From: Candidatus Edwardsbacteria bacterium RifOxyA12_full_54_48
Lineage (GTDB): Bacteria > Edwardsbacteria > AC1 > EtOH8
Length of the DNA: 64,000 nt
Assembly: GCA_001777915.1 (NCBI GenBank)
Contig: MFFN01000007.1
Location: 50,249-114,248, forward strand
Direction of reading: 5' to 3'
In this document: positions 8,507 to 17,933 of the stretch, piece after piece
How positions within the stretch are numbered: the stretch's first letter is position 1
How the letters are laid out: each line of letters opens with the position of its first letter
The notes under the pieces: model-generated
What the model was told of the DNA's origin: nothing
What the model saw: only the letters and a program-made list of their open reading frames with translations
The model's database searches: none
Program-made: the position numbers and the translations under genes

Positions 8507-8542
8507 CATATGAAATTTAATGAATAACATTGATATCCAGAT

Positions 8543-9631
8543 ATGAAAAAGAACATTTTAATTTCGGCTTTCCTTGCCGGGCTTGTCTCCCTGGCCCTGG
8601 CCGGCTCATTCGGGAAACAGCCCAAACCAGCCATCCAGAAAGGCCCCTACCTGTCCTGGGACGACGATCTCCGGACCACCATGACCGTCAGCTGGGAGAC
8701 CAATACTCCTGTTCCCGGGAAACTGGCCTACGGACCCCGGGGTAAAATGAACTACATCCTGCGGGACGACCAAGCCGGGACCCTGCACCACTTGAGGATA
8801 AAAGATCTCAAGCCCGACACCCGCTACTATTACCAGTTGCTGAACCTGTCGGCCCCGGTCTGCAGTTTTAAGACCGCACCCCGGGAGATGCGGGATTTCA
8901 AATTCGTCATCTACGGCGACACCCGGACCTTTCCGGAGCAGCACAAAAAGGTGATCGCGGCCATAACCCAATACAACCCGGAGTTCCTGATCCACACCGG
9001 GGATTACATCCAGGACGGGCGGGTATGGGGCATGTGGCAGGAGTTCTTCGACGCCAGCCGGCCGTTCTCCTCCTTTATCCCTCTGATGACGGTGATCGGC
9101 AACCACGAACGGACCTGCGACAACTATGTGAAGCTGTTCGCCCTGCCCGGCAATGAAAGGTGGTATGCCTTCGATTATCTGAATGTTCACTTCATCATAT
9201 TGAACAACGAAGAAAACTACCAGAAAGATTCCCAGCAATACCGGTGGTTCGAGGCCGAGATAAAACGATCCCGGCCGCTCTATAAATGGCTGTTCGTCCT
9301 CCAGCACCGCCAGACCTACTCCTCTGGCAAGCGGGGCAGCGACCAGGATATCCTGGAGAACCTGGAGCCGCTGTTCAGGAAATACCGGCCGGATGTGGTG
9401 TTCTGCGGGCACGAGCATTTTTACGAAAGGCAGCGGCGGGGCGGCGTCAACTATATCATCACCGGCGGGGGCGGGGCCCCGCTGTACGACGTCAATCCAG
9501 GGGATTCCACCTTCCATGCCGAATCCAGCCTGCACTACTGCCAGGTCGAGGTCAGCGACAGCGCCGCCAAGGTGCGGATGGTCCGGGTGGACGGCAGTTC
9601 GCCGGACAGTTTGGTGCTGAAGGCCAGATAG
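8543..9631 (+). CDS. Secreted calcineurin-like metallophosphoesterase (purple acid phosphatase type)
   Basis: 362 aa. Signal peptide MKKNILISAFLAGLVSLALAG, then a fibronectin-like N-terminal domain as in purple acid phosphatases (about 30-115, with TTMTVSWETN and LKPDTRYYYQL), then the metallophosphatase domain. Metal-binding motifs are complete: IYGDTR, HTGDYIQDG, GNHE, LQHRQTYSS and CGHEHFYER, followed by ITGGGGAPLY. It should hydrolyse phosphate esters in the periplasm or outside the cell. It has a perfect upstream promoter but no clear Shine-Dalgarno sequence. The 170 bases after it, before the TlpA gene, show no gene or clear terminator. Confidence 0.9.
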   Translation: MKKNILISAFLAGLVSLALAGSFGKQPKPAIQKGPYLSWDDDLRTTMTVSWETNTPVPGKLAYGPRGKMNYILRDDQAGTLHHLRIKDLKPDTRYYYQLLNLSAPVCSFKTAPREMRDFKFVIYGDTRTFPEQHKKVIAAITQYNPEFLIHTGDYIQDGRVWGMWQEFFDASRPFSSFIPLMTVIGNHERTCDNYVKLFALPGNERWYAFDYLNVHFIILNNEENYQKDSQQYRWFEAEIKRSRPLYKWLFVLQHRQTYSSGKRGSDQDILENLEPLFRKYRPDVVFCGHEHFYERQRRGGVNYIITGGGGAPLYDVNPGDSTFHAESSLHYCQVEVSDSAAKVRMVRVDGSSPDSLVLKAR

Positions 9632-9801
9632 TGAAACAGGGTATTGCAAATGACTCAAGAAAAACCTGATTCCCAGGTAAATAGAATCGGACTGATAGCT
9701 GAATTTTGCTCAAATGCCAGCCGCGGTCAAGTATTTGTCTATTGATAGGGGCTTGTTAATGTCGAAAAATATCGCTGTTCAAATCTGAAACGGAGAATTT
9801 G

Positions 9802-10377
9802 ATGAGAACATTTATTTCAATTATACTCTTATCGGCAGGGCTGCTTATCACGGCCACCTCTGCCGCCGGGGTGCTTAACTTCAAGCTAAAACCGCTGGAG
9901 GGGAAAAAGAAGGTCGAGCTGGCCAGGGTGCTGGAAACCGGCCCGGCCCTGATAGCCTTCTGGGCCACCTGGTGTCACCCCTGCCAGGAGGAGCTGATCC
10001 ACATCCAAAAGCTTTACCAGATGTACGCCGACAGCGGGATGTCATTCTACGCCGTCTCCATCGACGACGCCAAGACCGCCGGCAGGGTCAAGGCGGTGGC
10101 CAAAGGGAAGCGGTTCACCCTGCCGATACTGCTGGACCCCGAGCAGGAGGCGATGAGGTCCTTCAGCCTGATCAACGTTCCCGGGGTCTATATCCTGGGC
10201 CGGGACGGGAAGCTGCTTTATCAGCATACCGGCTATAAGCCGGGAGACGAGGCGGCCTTGGAGGAGAACGTCAGGACGATCCTCAAACTCGCTCCGGGAC
10301 CGACCGCTCCGGCCGCCGGTGATTCGACAGCCTGCGGGGTGGATTCTTCCTGCTGCCCGGTCAAGGAGGAAAAATGA
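9802..10377 (+). CDS. TlpA/ResA-like membrane-anchored thioredoxin
   Basis: 191 aa. N-terminal signal peptide or anchor (about residues 3-22), then an AhpC/TSA-Redoxin fold with FWATWCHPC (Cys58 and Cys61), VSIDDAKTAGRVK, and the cis-Pro region NVPGVYILGRDG. TlpA-like proteins reduce or isomerise thiols of extracytoplasmic partners. The C-terminus has a separate Cys-rich tail (CGVDSSCCPV), which is not usual and could bind metal or form extra disulfides. ATG 9802 is preferred over the TTG at 9799 because GGAGA lies six bases upstream. Its last four bases overlap the start of the next gene, whose product also has a CxxC motif. Confidence 0.88.
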   Translation: MRTFISIILLSAGLLITATSAAGVLNFKLKPLEGKKKVELARVLETGPALIAFWATWCHPCQEELIHIQKLYQMYADSGMSFYAVSIDDAKTAGRVKAVAKGKRFTLPILLDPEQEAMRSFSLINVPGVYILGRDGKLLYQHTGYKPGDEAALEENVRTILKLAPGPTAPAAGDSTACGVDSSCCPVKEEK

Positions 10378-12446
10378 GATTTAAAAAGGCCCTGGCGACG
10401 GTGGTGCTGCCCATCTGCTTGGCGTTGTCCCTGACCAGTTGCGGCAAGAAACTTCCCACCGCGGTGATTTCAGACCAGGGGTATCCCCGCACAGTGCTGG
10501 TGGAGCTATTCACCTCCGAATTCTGCACCAACTGCCCGACGGCCGATCGGGCCGCCGAACGCCTGGCCGCCGAGATGGGTGATTCCCTATGTCTGGTCGA
10601 AATGCATCCCAATAATTTCCTGTCGCTGGGTGACAGCCTGGGGACTGCGGCGGCCGACACCCTGGCCGGTGACTACCAATCCGGCCTATCGGTGACAGGA
10701 CTTCCCTTCTTCTCCTGCGACGGGCTGGAGAATATGCTGGGAACCTCGGTCGACGACGAGGCCACCTATCAAAGCTACCGCCAGCTGGCGGATATCCGCA
10801 AGATCATCAAAAGCCCATTGAAACTGAACCTCGCCGCCCAGCTGGACCAGGATGCCATAATCTACTCCGCCCAGATAACCGCCGGCGGTTCTGTGCCGCA
10901 AAACGGCGATCTGGGGCTGGTCCTGCTGGTGGTGGAGGATTCGGTCAGCGCCTACGGCAAGGTGTTCCGTTATGTGGCGCGTTCGCTGGCCCCCAATACT
11001 GAAGGCGACCGGCTAGATATTCTGCCGGCATCGACAGTTTCCCGAGCGGGCAGCATCATAAAGAATTCCGGGTGGCTGCCCTGGCGGCTGTCCCTTATTG
11101 CTTACGTACGCAACAATGACACCAGGGAGATCGTCCAGGCGGCCAGGGTCCGCATCTATGCCGCCACCACCGCCCCGGCAGCGCCCGCCTTGAATCTGCC
11201 GGTTGATGATGCGGTAAATCTGGCCCTGAGCCCGACCCTGAGCTGGCTGGCCAGCAGCGGCGCGGCCAGCTACACCCTGCAGTACGACACCGACAGCCTG
11301 TTCGGCGGGGCGGTATCCCAGAGCGGACTGACCGGGACCAGCCTGCAGATAAAAGGCCTCGGTAACGCCACCACCTATTACTGGCGGGTAAACGCCAGCA
11401 ACAATGCCGGAGTATCCGGGTGGTCGGCGATCCGTTGCTTTACCACCACCGCCACTGCTTTGCCGGTTAAGCCGGTTCTGAATGCGCCGGCGAACGGCGA
11501 CACCGGCGTCAGCAAAAGTCCCACTTTGATCTGGACTGCCAGCAGCGGGGCTTCAAACTACGGACTGCAGGTGGCTACCAACAATTCTTTCCATCCCGCC
11601 AGCATGATCTATTCCCAATCAGGACTGACCGGCACCGGCCAGTCGATCCTGGGGCTTGATCCCGGGATCGACTATTACTGGCGGGTCAATGCCTCCAATA
11701 TCGCCGGGACATCAGCCTGGTCGGAGACCTGGTCCTTCACCACCACTACCAATCCGGCCCCCGAACCTCCGGTCTTGGTCTGGCCGGCCAACGGCGAGCT
11801 GAACTCCGGCACCAGTCCGGCGCTAAGCTGGAGTTCCAGCTACGGGGCCTACAGCTATGCCCTGCAGGTCTCGCCCAGCAGCGACTTTCGGAGCCTGGTA
11901 TACTATCAAAGCGGATTGCCCGATACCAGCCGCTCCGTTGCCGGCCTTGACTCCCTGACCACCTATCACTGGAGAGCCAACGCCTCCAACGTTTACGGAG
12001 CCTCCGGCTGGTCCGATGCCTGGACCTTCACCGATGCCAGGGGGTACGGCTTCTCCCGGCTGATCTCGCCGGACTCGGCCACCAGGCTGCCGGACACCAT
12101 CATCAGCTACAGCCTGTCCGACCCGGAAACCCCGGAGCTGGGGTTCCATATCTATCTTGCCAATCTCTCTTCCAAGATGAACATCTATGCCCAGGCCCCC
12201 ACTTCGCTGAACTCCGATCCCCTTTTGTTCTGGGGATTCCTATGCACCGAAACCGGCTGCCAGGGGCCCAACGGGATCGCCACTGCAGTATTCAATGCCG
12301 GGACCACCCAGCACTGGACGGTGCATTTTAACTTCAACACCTTGCCGCCTCCGGAAGGACTGCATTCCTTGATATTAAAGTTATGGGCCGCCGACAATCC
12401 GTCGCATATCATGACCCGTCGGCTGTATCTGGAGGTGCTGCCGTGA
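10374..12446 (+). CDS. Omp28-related lipoprotein with CxxC domain and three fibronectin III repeats
   Basis: 690 aa. Lipoprotein signal with lipobox LTSC (Cys23). Residues about 36-260 are Omp28-like: a thioredoxin-fold start VLVELFTSEFCTNCP (Cys51/Cys54), LVEMHPNNF and GLPFFSCDG. About 265-560 holds three FN3-like repeats, each with a LSPTLSW-type opening, TYYWRVNASN and a GWS..W/F end. A beta-rich C-terminal domain follows. Overlaps the TlpA gene by four bases (ATGA) with AGGAGG at a good distance, and the barrel gene by four. The surface-exposed CxxC lipoprotein may be a redox partner of the upstream TlpA-like protein; that is inference from order and motifs. Confidence 0.85.
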   Translation: MRFKKALATVVLPICLALSLTSCGKKLPTAVISDQGYPRTVLVELFTSEFCTNCPTADRAAERLAAEMGDSLCLVEMHPNNFLSLGDSLGTAAADTLAGDYQSGLSVTGLPFFSCDGLENMLGTSVDDEATYQSYRQLADIRKIIKSPLKLNLAAQLDQDAIIYSAQITAGGSVPQNGDLGLVLLVVEDSVSAYGKVFRYVARSLAPNTEGDRLDILPASTVSRAGSIIKNSGWLPWRLSLIAYVRNNDTREIVQAARVRIYAATTAPAAPALNLPVDDAVNLALSPTLSWLASSGAASYTLQYDTDSLFGGAVSQSGLTGTSLQIKGLGNATTYYWRVNASNNAGVSGWSAIRCFTTTATALPVKPVLNAPANGDTGVSKSPTLIWTASSGASNYGLQVATNNSFHPASMIYSQSGLTGTGQSILGLDPGIDYYWRVNASNIAGTSAWSETWSFTTTTNPAPEPPVLVWPANGELNSGTSPALSWSSSYGAYSYALQVSPSSDFRSLVYYQSGLPDTSRSVAGLDSLTTYHWRANASNVYGASGWSDAWTFTDARGYGFSRLISPDSATRLPDTIISYSLSDPETPELGFHIYLANLSSKMNIYAQAPTSLNSDPLLFWGFLCTETGCQGPNGIATAVFNAGTTQHWTVHFNFNTLPPPEGLHSLILKLWAADNPSHIMTRRLYLEVLP

Positions 12447-13957
12447 GATATTTTGTTTTAACTGTTTGTCTTATGGCCTTGGCCGGCGAAGCCGCGGCCT
12501 GGGACCTTTCCGGCGGCAACCAGGCGGCCATCTGGGTCTCCCAGGCCGATACCGACAGCCTCTACAATGTGCTGCATTACCGGGAAGGGTGCGACCTGCG
12601 GCTGTCCGGCGATCTCAAGGATCACATCAAGCTTGACGCCGGGCTGAAGTTTTTATACGACCAGGAGCGCTGGGACGACCAGCCGGTGTTCTCCGGGATC
12701 TCCCGGCGGTATCTTCAGCTGAAGACCGAAAATCTATCGGCCAGGGCCGGGACCTATTACGCCACTTTGGGGCGGGGCCTGGTGCTGAACTGCGTCAACC
12801 AGCAGGCGGCCAAGGTCGACCGGTATCTGGACGGCGGCCTGGCCTCGGCTTCCTGGGAAGACCTGGGCGATGCCCGGCTGCTGTTCGGCCGGATCATGGA
12901 AAACACCGTGGAGCTGGACACGGCCAAGACCTATTTCGGGACCGAGATAAAGCTGACCAGGTTATCTTCAGCAACAGTAGGATTGGCCTATCTGAGGTCA
13001 AATGCTGCCGGGCCGGCTTTGGACCCTTCCTTCGGCAAGCCGGCCGACGAGCAATACAGCGGAAGCCTGGGCGGAACGCTCGGCCCGGTGGACCTTTACG
13101 GGGAGTACGCCGGCCGGCGCACCTACGGGCGGCTGTCCCCTTCGGCCGGCTGGGTGGGGATAGAGGATGTCAACGGCCACGCCTTTTACGGCAGCCTGAC
13201 GGCCGCCTATGCCGGGCTGGGAGCAATGATGGATTTTAAAAAATATCGGGACTTCGACGCCGCCATAAATGCGCCGCCGCCCTGCAACCGGGAGGGCCGG
13301 CTATTGAACAACGGGCAGGACGAGTATGGCTTTCAAACCGACCTGACGGCCACCCCCTGGGCTTGGCTGGAATTGCACGGTAATGCATCCTGGGCAAGGA
13401 CCAGGGACCAGAGGGAGGATATAATGTCAATTGAAGGCCTGTCGTATTCCGGCAGCCAAAAATGGCAGGATGTTTTTGTGGAGGGCCGGTGGGAGGTCCG
13501 GGAGAACCTTCTCCTCAATGCCGAGGGACGGCTGAGACGGGAGGACAACCTGCAGCCCGATATCATCAGAAAAAAATATATGGGGGCCTCGGCCGGGATG
13601 GTATGGAAATACCATGGCTTCCGTACCCTGTCGGTCAAAGCCGGAGGCAACCGCTACAGGAATATCTATGATATGAGAAGGCTTTATTATGACGAGGTCC
13701 TGGCCGAGCTGGGCTGGGTTCCTTTTGCCTGGCTGAATGTCTTTGCCAATGCCGATCTGGCCGACAAGCCCGTTGCCGAGTACGACGGCAAGAAAAGCTG
13801 GGGCGAGGCCGGATGCGCCATAGATTTCGACCAGGGCCGCCAGCAGCTGAAAGTATCGGCCGGCCGGACCAAGGGCGGATTGGTCTGCTCCGGCGGGTTC
13901 TGCCGGTGGGAGCCGGCCTTTAAGGGATTCAAGGCCGCTTGGGAATGGAGTTTCTGA
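12443..13957 (+). CDS. Predicted outer-membrane beta-barrel protein
   Basis: 504 aa from the GTG at 12443 (GGAGG seven bases before it); a longer frame to 12383 lies wholly inside the previous gene. Signal peptide VRYFVLTVCLMALAGEAAA is followed by alternating hydrophobic/polar strands rich in Tyr, Trp, Gly and Arg, ending in aromatic Phe (AAWEWSF), the usual C-terminal signature of outer-membrane barrels. No named domain is recognised with certainty; it may belong to the DUF6029-like barrels that sit beside Omp28-type genes. Overlap by four bases with the Omp28-like gene implies coupled translation and a joint envelope function. Confidence 0.7.
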   Translation: MRYFVLTVCLMALAGEAAAWDLSGGNQAAIWVSQADTDSLYNVLHYREGCDLRLSGDLKDHIKLDAGLKFLYDQERWDDQPVFSGISRRYLQLKTENLSARAGTYYATLGRGLVLNCVNQQAAKVDRYLDGGLASASWEDLGDARLLFGRIMENTVELDTAKTYFGTEIKLTRLSSATVGLAYLRSNAAGPALDPSFGKPADEQYSGSLGGTLGPVDLYGEYAGRRTYGRLSPSAGWVGIEDVNGHAFYGSLTAAYAGLGAMMDFKKYRDFDAAINAPPPCNREGRLLNNGQDEYGFQTDLTATPWAWLELHGNASWARTRDQREDIMSIEGLSYSGSQKWQDVFVEGRWEVRENLLLNAEGRLRREDNLQPDIIRKKYMGASAGMVWKYHGFRTLSVKAGGNRYRNIYDMRRLYYDEVLAELGWVPFAWLNVFANADLADKPVAEYDGKKSWGEAGCAIDFDQGRQQLKVSAGRTKGGLVCSGGFCRWEPAFKGFKAAWEWSF

Positions 13958-13992
13958 GGGAAATTTAGCAGGTAAAATCGCGAAATAGTCAT

Positions 13993-14030
13993 AGCCAAAG
14001 GCCCGGTTTTAACCGGGCCTTTGGCTTTCC
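13993..14030 (+). terminator. Rho-independent terminator
   Basis: Perfect 16-bp stem (13993-14008 with 14011-14026) with a TT turn. It closes the TlpA/Omp28/barrel operon. Confidence 0.85.
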
Positions 14031-14063
14031 CTTCGAACCATTTTTGCTAGGCTCCTTCTTTTC

Positions 14064-14092
14064 TTGACAACCCAAGGGCCCGCTGATATAAT
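14064..14092 (+). promoter_or_regulatory. Sigma-70 type promoter
   Basis: TTGACA (14064-14069), 17 bases, TATAAT (14087-14092); perfect consensus, upstream of the UbiA-family gene at 14135. Confidence 0.85.
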
Positions 14093-14134
14093 CCTACTAT
14101 CAGTTTCCGATCAATTGTTTTACAGTTTAAATCT

Positions 14135-15073
14135 ATGGATCGCAAAAATCCGCATCTTTTGGACTATCTGTTCGTTCTGAGGCCCATCCTGCTGGTCCCG
14201 GCCTGGACCATGCTGTTGGTGGGCTATTTTCGGGCGCAGGGACATCTTGCTGTTTCCTTGAAGCTGCCCGGGGAATTCTGGCTGGCCATGCTGATATATA
14301 GTGGTCTGATGGGGGCGGTCTATATAATCAATCAGATATTCGACGTGGAGACCGACCGGCTCAACAAAAAACTATTCCTGGTGGCCGAGGGCTATGTCAA
14401 TAAAACGGCCATCATCATAGAATCCATAATCCTTTTCCTGACAGCCATATTCATCGGCTTCTGGAAATTCTCCATTTTGTTCGGGGTCATTATTACGCTC
14501 TCCGGTATTTTGGGACTACTGTATTCAGTGCCGCCCTTCAAGTTCAAGGCAAAACCTTTCCTGGACATGCTGGCCAACGGCCTGGGGTACGGCCTGCTGG
14601 CATTTGCCGCCGGCTGGCTATCGGCCGGTCGTGACAATGCCAATCTGTGGTTGTTCTCCATGCCATATGTGCTGGCGGTCTCCGCAGTTTACCTGAACAC
14701 CACCATTCCGGATCATAACTCGGATAAGGCCACCGGCAACATCACCACCGGGGTCTTTATAGGGATAAAAGTCACCCGCTGGCTGGCCCTGGCCCTGATG
14801 CTGGGCAGCCTGTTGCTGTCGATCCACTTTAAAGACCATCTCTGCCTGGCGGCTTCAGGCGCGGCCCTGCCGCTGTTCGTGATGGCCGTGATATCGGGCA
14901 ATATGAAATGGACCATGCTGTCCTACCAGGCCGGCTCGCTTATGCTGGTGGTTCTTTCCGGCATGCTGTTCCCGATATATATTCCGATACTGATAGCCAC
15001 CTTTCTGGCCCTCAAGTTCTATCACAAATGGCGGTTCGGAATGGATTATCCCAAGTTTGCCGATAGGGCATAA
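14135..15073 (+). CDS. UbiA-superfamily prenyltransferase
   Basis: 312 aa polytopic inner-membrane protein with about eight hydrophobic segments. The two Asp-rich Mg-prenyl-diphosphate motifs are present: NQIFDVETD (about residues 65-75) and NTTIPDHNSD (about 188-197), plus YSVPPFKFKAKP after the third helix. Such enzymes attach a prenyl chain to an aromatic ring, a sugar phosphate or chlorin (UbiA, MenA, DGGGP synthase, ChlG). The sequence does not decide the acceptor and no quinone genes are nearby. Driven by the consensus promoter at 14064. Confidence 0.88.
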   Translation: MDRKNPHLLDYLFVLRPILLVPAWTMLLVGYFRAQGHLAVSLKLPGEFWLAMLIYSGLMGAVYIINQIFDVETDRLNKKLFLVAEGYVNKTAIIIESIILFLTAIFIGFWKFSILFGVIITLSGILGLLYSVPPFKFKAKPFLDMLANGLGYGLLAFAAGWLSAGRDNANLWLFSMPYVLAVSAVYLNTTIPDHNSDKATGNITTGVFIGIKVTRWLALALMLGSLLLSIHFKDHLCLAASGAALPLFVMAVISGNMKWTMLSYQAGSLMLVVLSGMLFPIYIPILIATFLALKFYHKWRFGMDYPKFADRA

Positions 15074-15222
15074 TTGCACACGGATGACACTGATCGTGGG
15101 ATATTTCCACGGATATTTTACCCATGTTTCTTTGGGTTATGAATTATATACACCTGTTCCTGATGCTGAATCTTTTATGGCTGAGTGTTTGCAGCGCCCA
15201 GCCGGAAAAGGAGGGACAAGCT

Positions 15223-16650
15223 ATGAATATAAGAAGGTCCATCATTGCCGGAAGCTGGTATCCGGGAGAAGCCGATAAGCTATCGGCTCAGATAAATAAA
15301 TATCTTGATGCGGCAAAGAAGGCCGAAAGCGATGGCGTGTTGACGGGCATCATCGTCCCCCATGCCGGGTACCTGTACTCCGGACCGACCGCGGCCTATG
15401 CCTACAAGAACATCAATCCTGAAAACATCTCCACCGTTATCATGGTGGGTCCCAGCCACAGCGCCTATTTTGAGGGGACGGCGGTCTATGGCTTCGGTGC
15501 CTGGGAGACGCCGCTGGGTAAGACCGAGATCGACTCCAAGTTGGCCGAAGAGATAATTTCCCAGGACCAGAAATACATCAATGACAACCCCGGGGCCCAT
15601 GCCAAAGAACATTCACTGGAGATACAGCTCCCGTTCCTGCAGTCCGTGATGCACTCTGGATTTAAGATAGTGCCGATAATGCTCTACGATCAGTCACTGG
15701 CCTCCTGCGATCGCCTGGCTCAGACCATAGCCGGGGCGGTCAAGGGACGGGACGATGTCCTGCTGCTGGCCTCCAGCGACCTGTCGCACTACCATTCCCA
15801 GGCCGAGGCGAAAAGGCTGGATAAATTGGTGATGGATGCCGTGGGTAAATTTGATCCCGAAAAATTAGCCGGTGACCTGGCCTTTGAAAAATGCGAGGCC
15901 TGCGGAGGCGGTCCGATGGTGACGGTGATGCTGGCCTGCCGCTATCTGGGGGCGGACAGGTCCGTGGTCTATGACTACCGGACCTCCGGCGATGTGACCG
16001 GGGACAAGGGCCAGGTGGTGGGATATCTGGCAGCGGGGCTCTATAATACAAAAAACAAAAAAGAAAAAATCAAAAAACAAATAATAGAAGACGATAAATT
16101 AACACTGGAGGAGAAAAGAGAACTTTTCCGGATAGCGCACCAGTCGATCGAGGCTGAGGTCAGAGGACTGCCCAAGCCGAAGTTCACACCGCTGACCCCC
16201 AGGCTGGCCGAACTACGGGGCGTCTTCGTCACCCTGAAGGAAAGCGGCAATCTGCGGGGCTGCATCGGATATATAGAGGGCATAAGGCCGCTGTACCAGG
16301 CGGTGGCGGAGATGGCGGTGGCGGCGGCCACCGGGGACCCCCGTTTCCCTCCGGTGACAACAAGAGAATTACCGGAATTGGAGTATGAGATATCGGTATT
16401 GACCCCCAAGAGGCAGATAGATTCGCCGGAAGAGTTCATTGTGGGCAGGCATGGTATAATAGTCCAGCGGGGCGGGCGCTCCGGGGTGTTTTTGCCGCAG
16501 GTGGCGGCCGAGGAAGGATGGACCCGCGAGGAAACGTTGTCGTATTTATGCCTGCACAAAGCCGGCCTGCCGGCCGGGGCCTGGAAGGATAAGGAGACGA
16601 AATTGTTCGTGTTCGAGGCCGAGGTGATAGAAGGAAAGGATATAAAATGA
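15223..16650 (+). CDS. MEMO1-AMMECR1 fusion (AmmeMemoRadiSam proteins B and A)
   Basis: 475 aa. Residues 1-265 are a MEMO1 domain: MNIRRSIIAGSWYPG, VPHAGYLYSGPTAAYA, VGPSHSAYFEG, SSDLSHYHS and CEACGGGPM, including the His/His/Cys set that binds metal in MEMO. After a Lys-rich linker (about 272-295) comes an AMMECR1 domain: LRGVFVTLKESGNLRGCIGYIEG, ATGDPRFPPV and PQVAAEEGW. In bacteria the two domains usually accompany a radical SAM enzyme; none is adjacent here. The ATG at 15223 has GGAGG eight bases upstream. An in-frame extension to 15124 would add a hydrophobic, lipobox-like leader (LSVC), so export cannot be ruled out. Function of the system is unknown. Confidence 0.88.
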   Translation: MNIRRSIIAGSWYPGEADKLSAQINKYLDAAKKAESDGVLTGIIVPHAGYLYSGPTAAYAYKNINPENISTVIMVGPSHSAYFEGTAVYGFGAWETPLGKTEIDSKLAEEIISQDQKYINDNPGAHAKEHSLEIQLPFLQSVMHSGFKIVPIMLYDQSLASCDRLAQTIAGAVKGRDDVLLLASSDLSHYHSQAEAKRLDKLVMDAVGKFDPEKLAGDLAFEKCEACGGGPMVTVMLACRYLGADRSVVYDYRTSGDVTGDKGQVVGYLAAGLYNTKNKKEKIKKQIIEDDKLTLEEKRELFRIAHQSIEAEVRGLPKPKFTPLTPRLAELRGVFVTLKESGNLRGCIGYIEGIRPLYQAVAEMAVAAATGDPRFPPVTTRELPELEYEISVLTPKRQIDSPEEFIVGRHGIIVQRGGRSGVFLPQVAAEEGWTREETLSYLCLHKAGLPAGAWKDKETKLFVFEAEVIEGKDIK

Positions 16651-17606
16651 AAAAAACACCATACAGGGTAATTTTTGTCTTAACTTTGATTTGCAGTTTT
16701 AACGCTGTTGCCAACGATACGCATATGGGTAGTGTTGGCGGAAATATTTATCCCAGTAAGAGTAATTCCATCCAAATGGTAAAAGAAAGAATAAATGCAG
16801 TAATGTATCATGACAGTTTTACTGTTAGCTGTAAGTTTTGGTTTTATAACCTTGAAAAACCCGAATATATTAACGTGGGGTTCCCAGATGCGGTAAATAA
16901 TAGTGATAGTCCGGCGGCAGATACTTTGCGCAATTTTAAAGTCATTATTAATGGTAAGCCTGAAGAGATTACACGAGTAAAACAGATTTCAACCGGTTAT
17001 AACCACGAAACACTCACGAACACGGAGTATTGGTTTACTTGGAAAATGCATTTCCCGTCAAAAGAGACAGTGTTTGTTGAAAATTATTATACTGGTAGCT
17101 ACAGCCATAACGCCGGTGGTTTATATTTTGTTAGTTATATAATCGGAACCGGTAGCACTTGGCAGGGTTCGATAAAAGATGGGCGAGTCGTTTTCAATCA
17201 CTCAAATTTGGCAACTAATTATTTTATAAATGATACTTTCCCAGGATATACAAATATTAAACCCGCATATTATCAAGATAGCGTTGTATATGCTTTTACT
17301 AAATATAGACCAAAGGAAAGTGAAATATTGATCGTAGAACTTTATCCGTATTGGGCTAACTCAAATATATACGAATTTAAAAAGTATTTAGAGAAAAATA
17401 ATTATACAAAAAAAGAATTACGTTTAATTCGCAATGAAATATTCGCAAGGCGTGGGTATGTTTTTAACGATAAAAGTTTAAATAAATATTTTACCAGTAA
17501 AAAATGGTACAAACCAAATAATAATTTCAAAGCATCCATGTTGAATGAGTATGAACAAAACATGATAAATTATTTATCTCAATTAGAAAAAGAAGCCAAT
17601 ATATAA
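16647..17606 (+). CDS. Secreted YARHG-domain protein, AT-rich
   Basis: 319 aa. Signal peptide MKKTPYRVIFVLTLICSFNAVAN. The middle (about 30-235) is an unnamed beta-rich domain. The C-terminal ~75 residues match the YARHG pattern: ELRLIRNEIFARRGYVF and FTSKKWYKPN. YARHG is an extracellular domain of unknown role, often next to peptidases or lipoproteins. It overlaps the MEMO-AMMECR1 stop by four bases (ATGA), yet is clearly more AT-rich than that gene, which suggests insertion behind a resident operon. Confidence 0.8.
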   Translation: MKKTPYRVIFVLTLICSFNAVANDTHMGSVGGNIYPSKSNSIQMVKERINAVMYHDSFTVSCKFWFYNLEKPEYINVGFPDAVNNSDSPAADTLRNFKVIINGKPEEITRVKQISTGYNHETLTNTEYWFTWKMHFPSKETVFVENYYTGSYSHNAGGLYFVSYIIGTGSTWQGSIKDGRVVFNHSNLATNYFINDTFPGYTNIKPAYYQDSVVYAFTKYRPKESEILIVELYPYWANSNIYEFKKYLEKNNYTKKELRLIRNEIFARRGYVFNDKSLNKYFTSKKWYKPNNNFKASMLNEYEQNMINYLSQLEKEANI

Positions 17607-17615
17607 CATTTAATT

Positions 17616-17930
17616 ATGCGACAAAAACAGATCATCGAAGAAATGGCCCTGCTGGCCGAAAAACTGGGCCTCAACATCAAATTCGACGAATTCGACGGGC
17701 GAGGCGGCTGGTGCCGGGTCAAGGACAGCCAGCGGATAATCATCAACAAACGGCTGGGGCCGCAGGAGCAGATTAGAATATTGTCCCAGATCCTGGCCGG
17801 TTATCAGATCGAGGAGCAGTCCATGGCCCCCAAGGTCCGCCAGCTCATCGAGGAGGCCCGGGAGGAGCTGCAGCCGGCCTTGGATATCTCGGATAAAACT
17901 TCTTCAGTCGATACCAAACCGGAGAAATAG
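17616..17930 (+). CDS. Small conserved-looking hypothetical protein
   Basis: 104 aa, soluble, no signal peptide. The first half (IIEEMALLAEKLGLNIKFD, then GGWCRVKDSQRIIINKRL) looks like a small alpha/beta fold, and the second half is one long charged helix. GC content and codon use return to the genome norm after the AT-rich YARHG gene. No clear Shine-Dalgarno. It is followed three bases later by the zinc-ribbon/Gln-repeat gene, so they are likely cotranscribed. Family unknown. Confidence 0.65.
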   Translation: MRQKQIIEEMALLAEKLGLNIKFDEFDGRGGWCRVKDSQRIIINKRLGPQEQIRILSQILAGYQIEEQSMAPKVRQLIEEAREELQPALDISDKTSSVDTKPEK

Positions 17931-17933
17931 GGC

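Noticed and set aside
8606-9658. 350-residue minus-strand frame opposite the metallophosphoesterase
   Set aside because: Shadow frame; plus frame has complete metal-binding motifs and a consensus promoter.
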